A stretch of DNA of 41,551 nucleotides, from contig NZ_BCUU01000044.1 of the NCBI RefSeq assembly GCF_001591385.1, positions 1 through 41,551 of the forward strand, in the 5' to 3' direction. Below, in pieces: positions 41,264 through 41,551 of this stretch. Position numbers and translations under genes: made by a program. Position 1 is the first letter of the stretch. Every line of letters begins with the position of its first letter. The DNA comes from Variovorax soli NBRC 106424 (lineage in GTDB: Bacteria > Pseudomonadota > Gammaproteobacteria > Burkholderiales > Burkholderiaceae_C). The notes below the pieces were generated by a model. The model ran no database searches, was not told the DNA's origin, and saw only the letters and a list, made by a program, of their open reading frames with translations.

Positions 41264-41459
41264 GCTCGCTGGCCGGGCCAGCGCTTGCGCAGGCCCCTGG
41301 GAAACCCGACCTGGGGCTTTCCCGCGCTGTCCGCAAATGACTCCTCGCGTTCCGCGCACGACCTTTCGGCCGCGCATGCAGCGCTCCAACATCGGCCGCC
41401 AAGGCGCTGGGTGTGGTCGTCGACCACGGCGCCCCACCCAAGAAGCATTGGAGACTCTC

Positions 41460-41551
41460 GTGAAGCAACACCAACTGATCCTGCTCGGCTGCGTGAGCGC
41501 GCTCGCGCTGGCGGCCTGCGGCGGCGGCGGCGGAAGCAACGGCACCGGCGG
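41460..41551 (+). CDS. Lipoprotein, N-terminal fragment at window edge
   Basis: The frame begins at GTG 41460 (GGAG seven bases upstream) and encodes a lipoprotein signal, (M)KQHQLILLGCVSALALAAC followed by a Gly-rich linker. LAAC is a lipobox, so the mature protein would be lipid-anchored at Cys20. The frame is also open upstream to ATG 41376, but the residues there do not look like a signal peptide. The product is cut by the window end and cannot be identified. Confidence 0.7.
   Translation, partial: MKQHQLILLGCVSALALAACGGGGGSNGTG

Overview
The window is high-GC DNA with tightly packed genes. It carries many LysR regulators, TRAP, tripartite-tricarboxylate (Tct/Bug) and ABC uptake systems, and CoA-dependent catabolic enzymes. 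This combination points to a beta-proteobacterium of the Burkholderiales, most likely Comamonadaceae (Variovorax/Acidovorax-like). That placement is inferred from gene content and style; no rRNA or marker gene is present. I saw no tRNA, rRNA, CRISPR array or intact insertion sequence.

Layout: (1) 1-8.6 kb: the tail of a transketolase C-terminal subunit, a LysR regulator, a divergent TRAP transporter with a fumarylacetoacetate-hydrolase-family enzyme, and a secreted GH10 xylanase with a long C-terminal region of unknown function. (2) 8.7-14.5 kb: small accessory genes. These are an Imm5-like immunity protein, a LysE exporter, two separate ArsR + SRPBCC modules, a YdeI/DUF1801 protein, a GFA-type zinc protein, and a LysR/glutathione S-transferase divergent pair. 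(3) 14.5-20.1 kb: an AidB-type acyl-CoA dehydrogenase divergent from a translationally coupled operon tetR - bug - CoA-transferase - crotonase, with two tandem palindromes in the shared promoter. (4) 20.1-24.7 kb: a transthyretin-like (HIU-hydrolase fold) protein, a complete polar-amino-acid-type ABC importer and a 2-oxoglutarate/Fe(II) oxygenase. (5) 24.76-25.12 kb: decayed remains of a higBA toxin-antitoxin pair. (6) 25.1-30.2 kb: tctBA with a divergent MarR, a stand-alone RNA-polymerase alpha-CTD-like protein, a LysR and an alpha/beta hydrolase. (7) 30.2-41.1 kb: a large minus-strand catabolic region containing SDR, livH-livM-livG-livF, a BKACE (beta-keto acid cleavage enzyme) and a second SDR. 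A GAF/PucR-type activator is divergent from it. Beyond a 166-bp palindromic repeat lie a third SDR and a LivK-type binding protein. The window ends in the start of a lipoprotein.

The most interesting system is region 7. The Liv importer has no binding protein in its own operon, but a LivK-type gene lies 4 kb away. The upstream regions of both transcription units share three sequence blocks with identical spacing over 70 bp (36653-36722 and 41194-41263), which ties them into one regulon, probably under the PucR-type activator. The enzymes suggest uptake of a beta-hydroxy or beta-keto acid, oxidation by SDRs and acetyl-CoA-dependent cleavage by BKACE. The substrate cannot be read from the sequence.

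Second in interest is region 4, where the transthyretin-fold protein has lost two of the four HIU-hydrolase catalytic residues and sits beside an importer and an oxygenase. Third is region 3, where an AidB-type dehydrogenase appears to be recruited into an operon for an unknown carboxylate.
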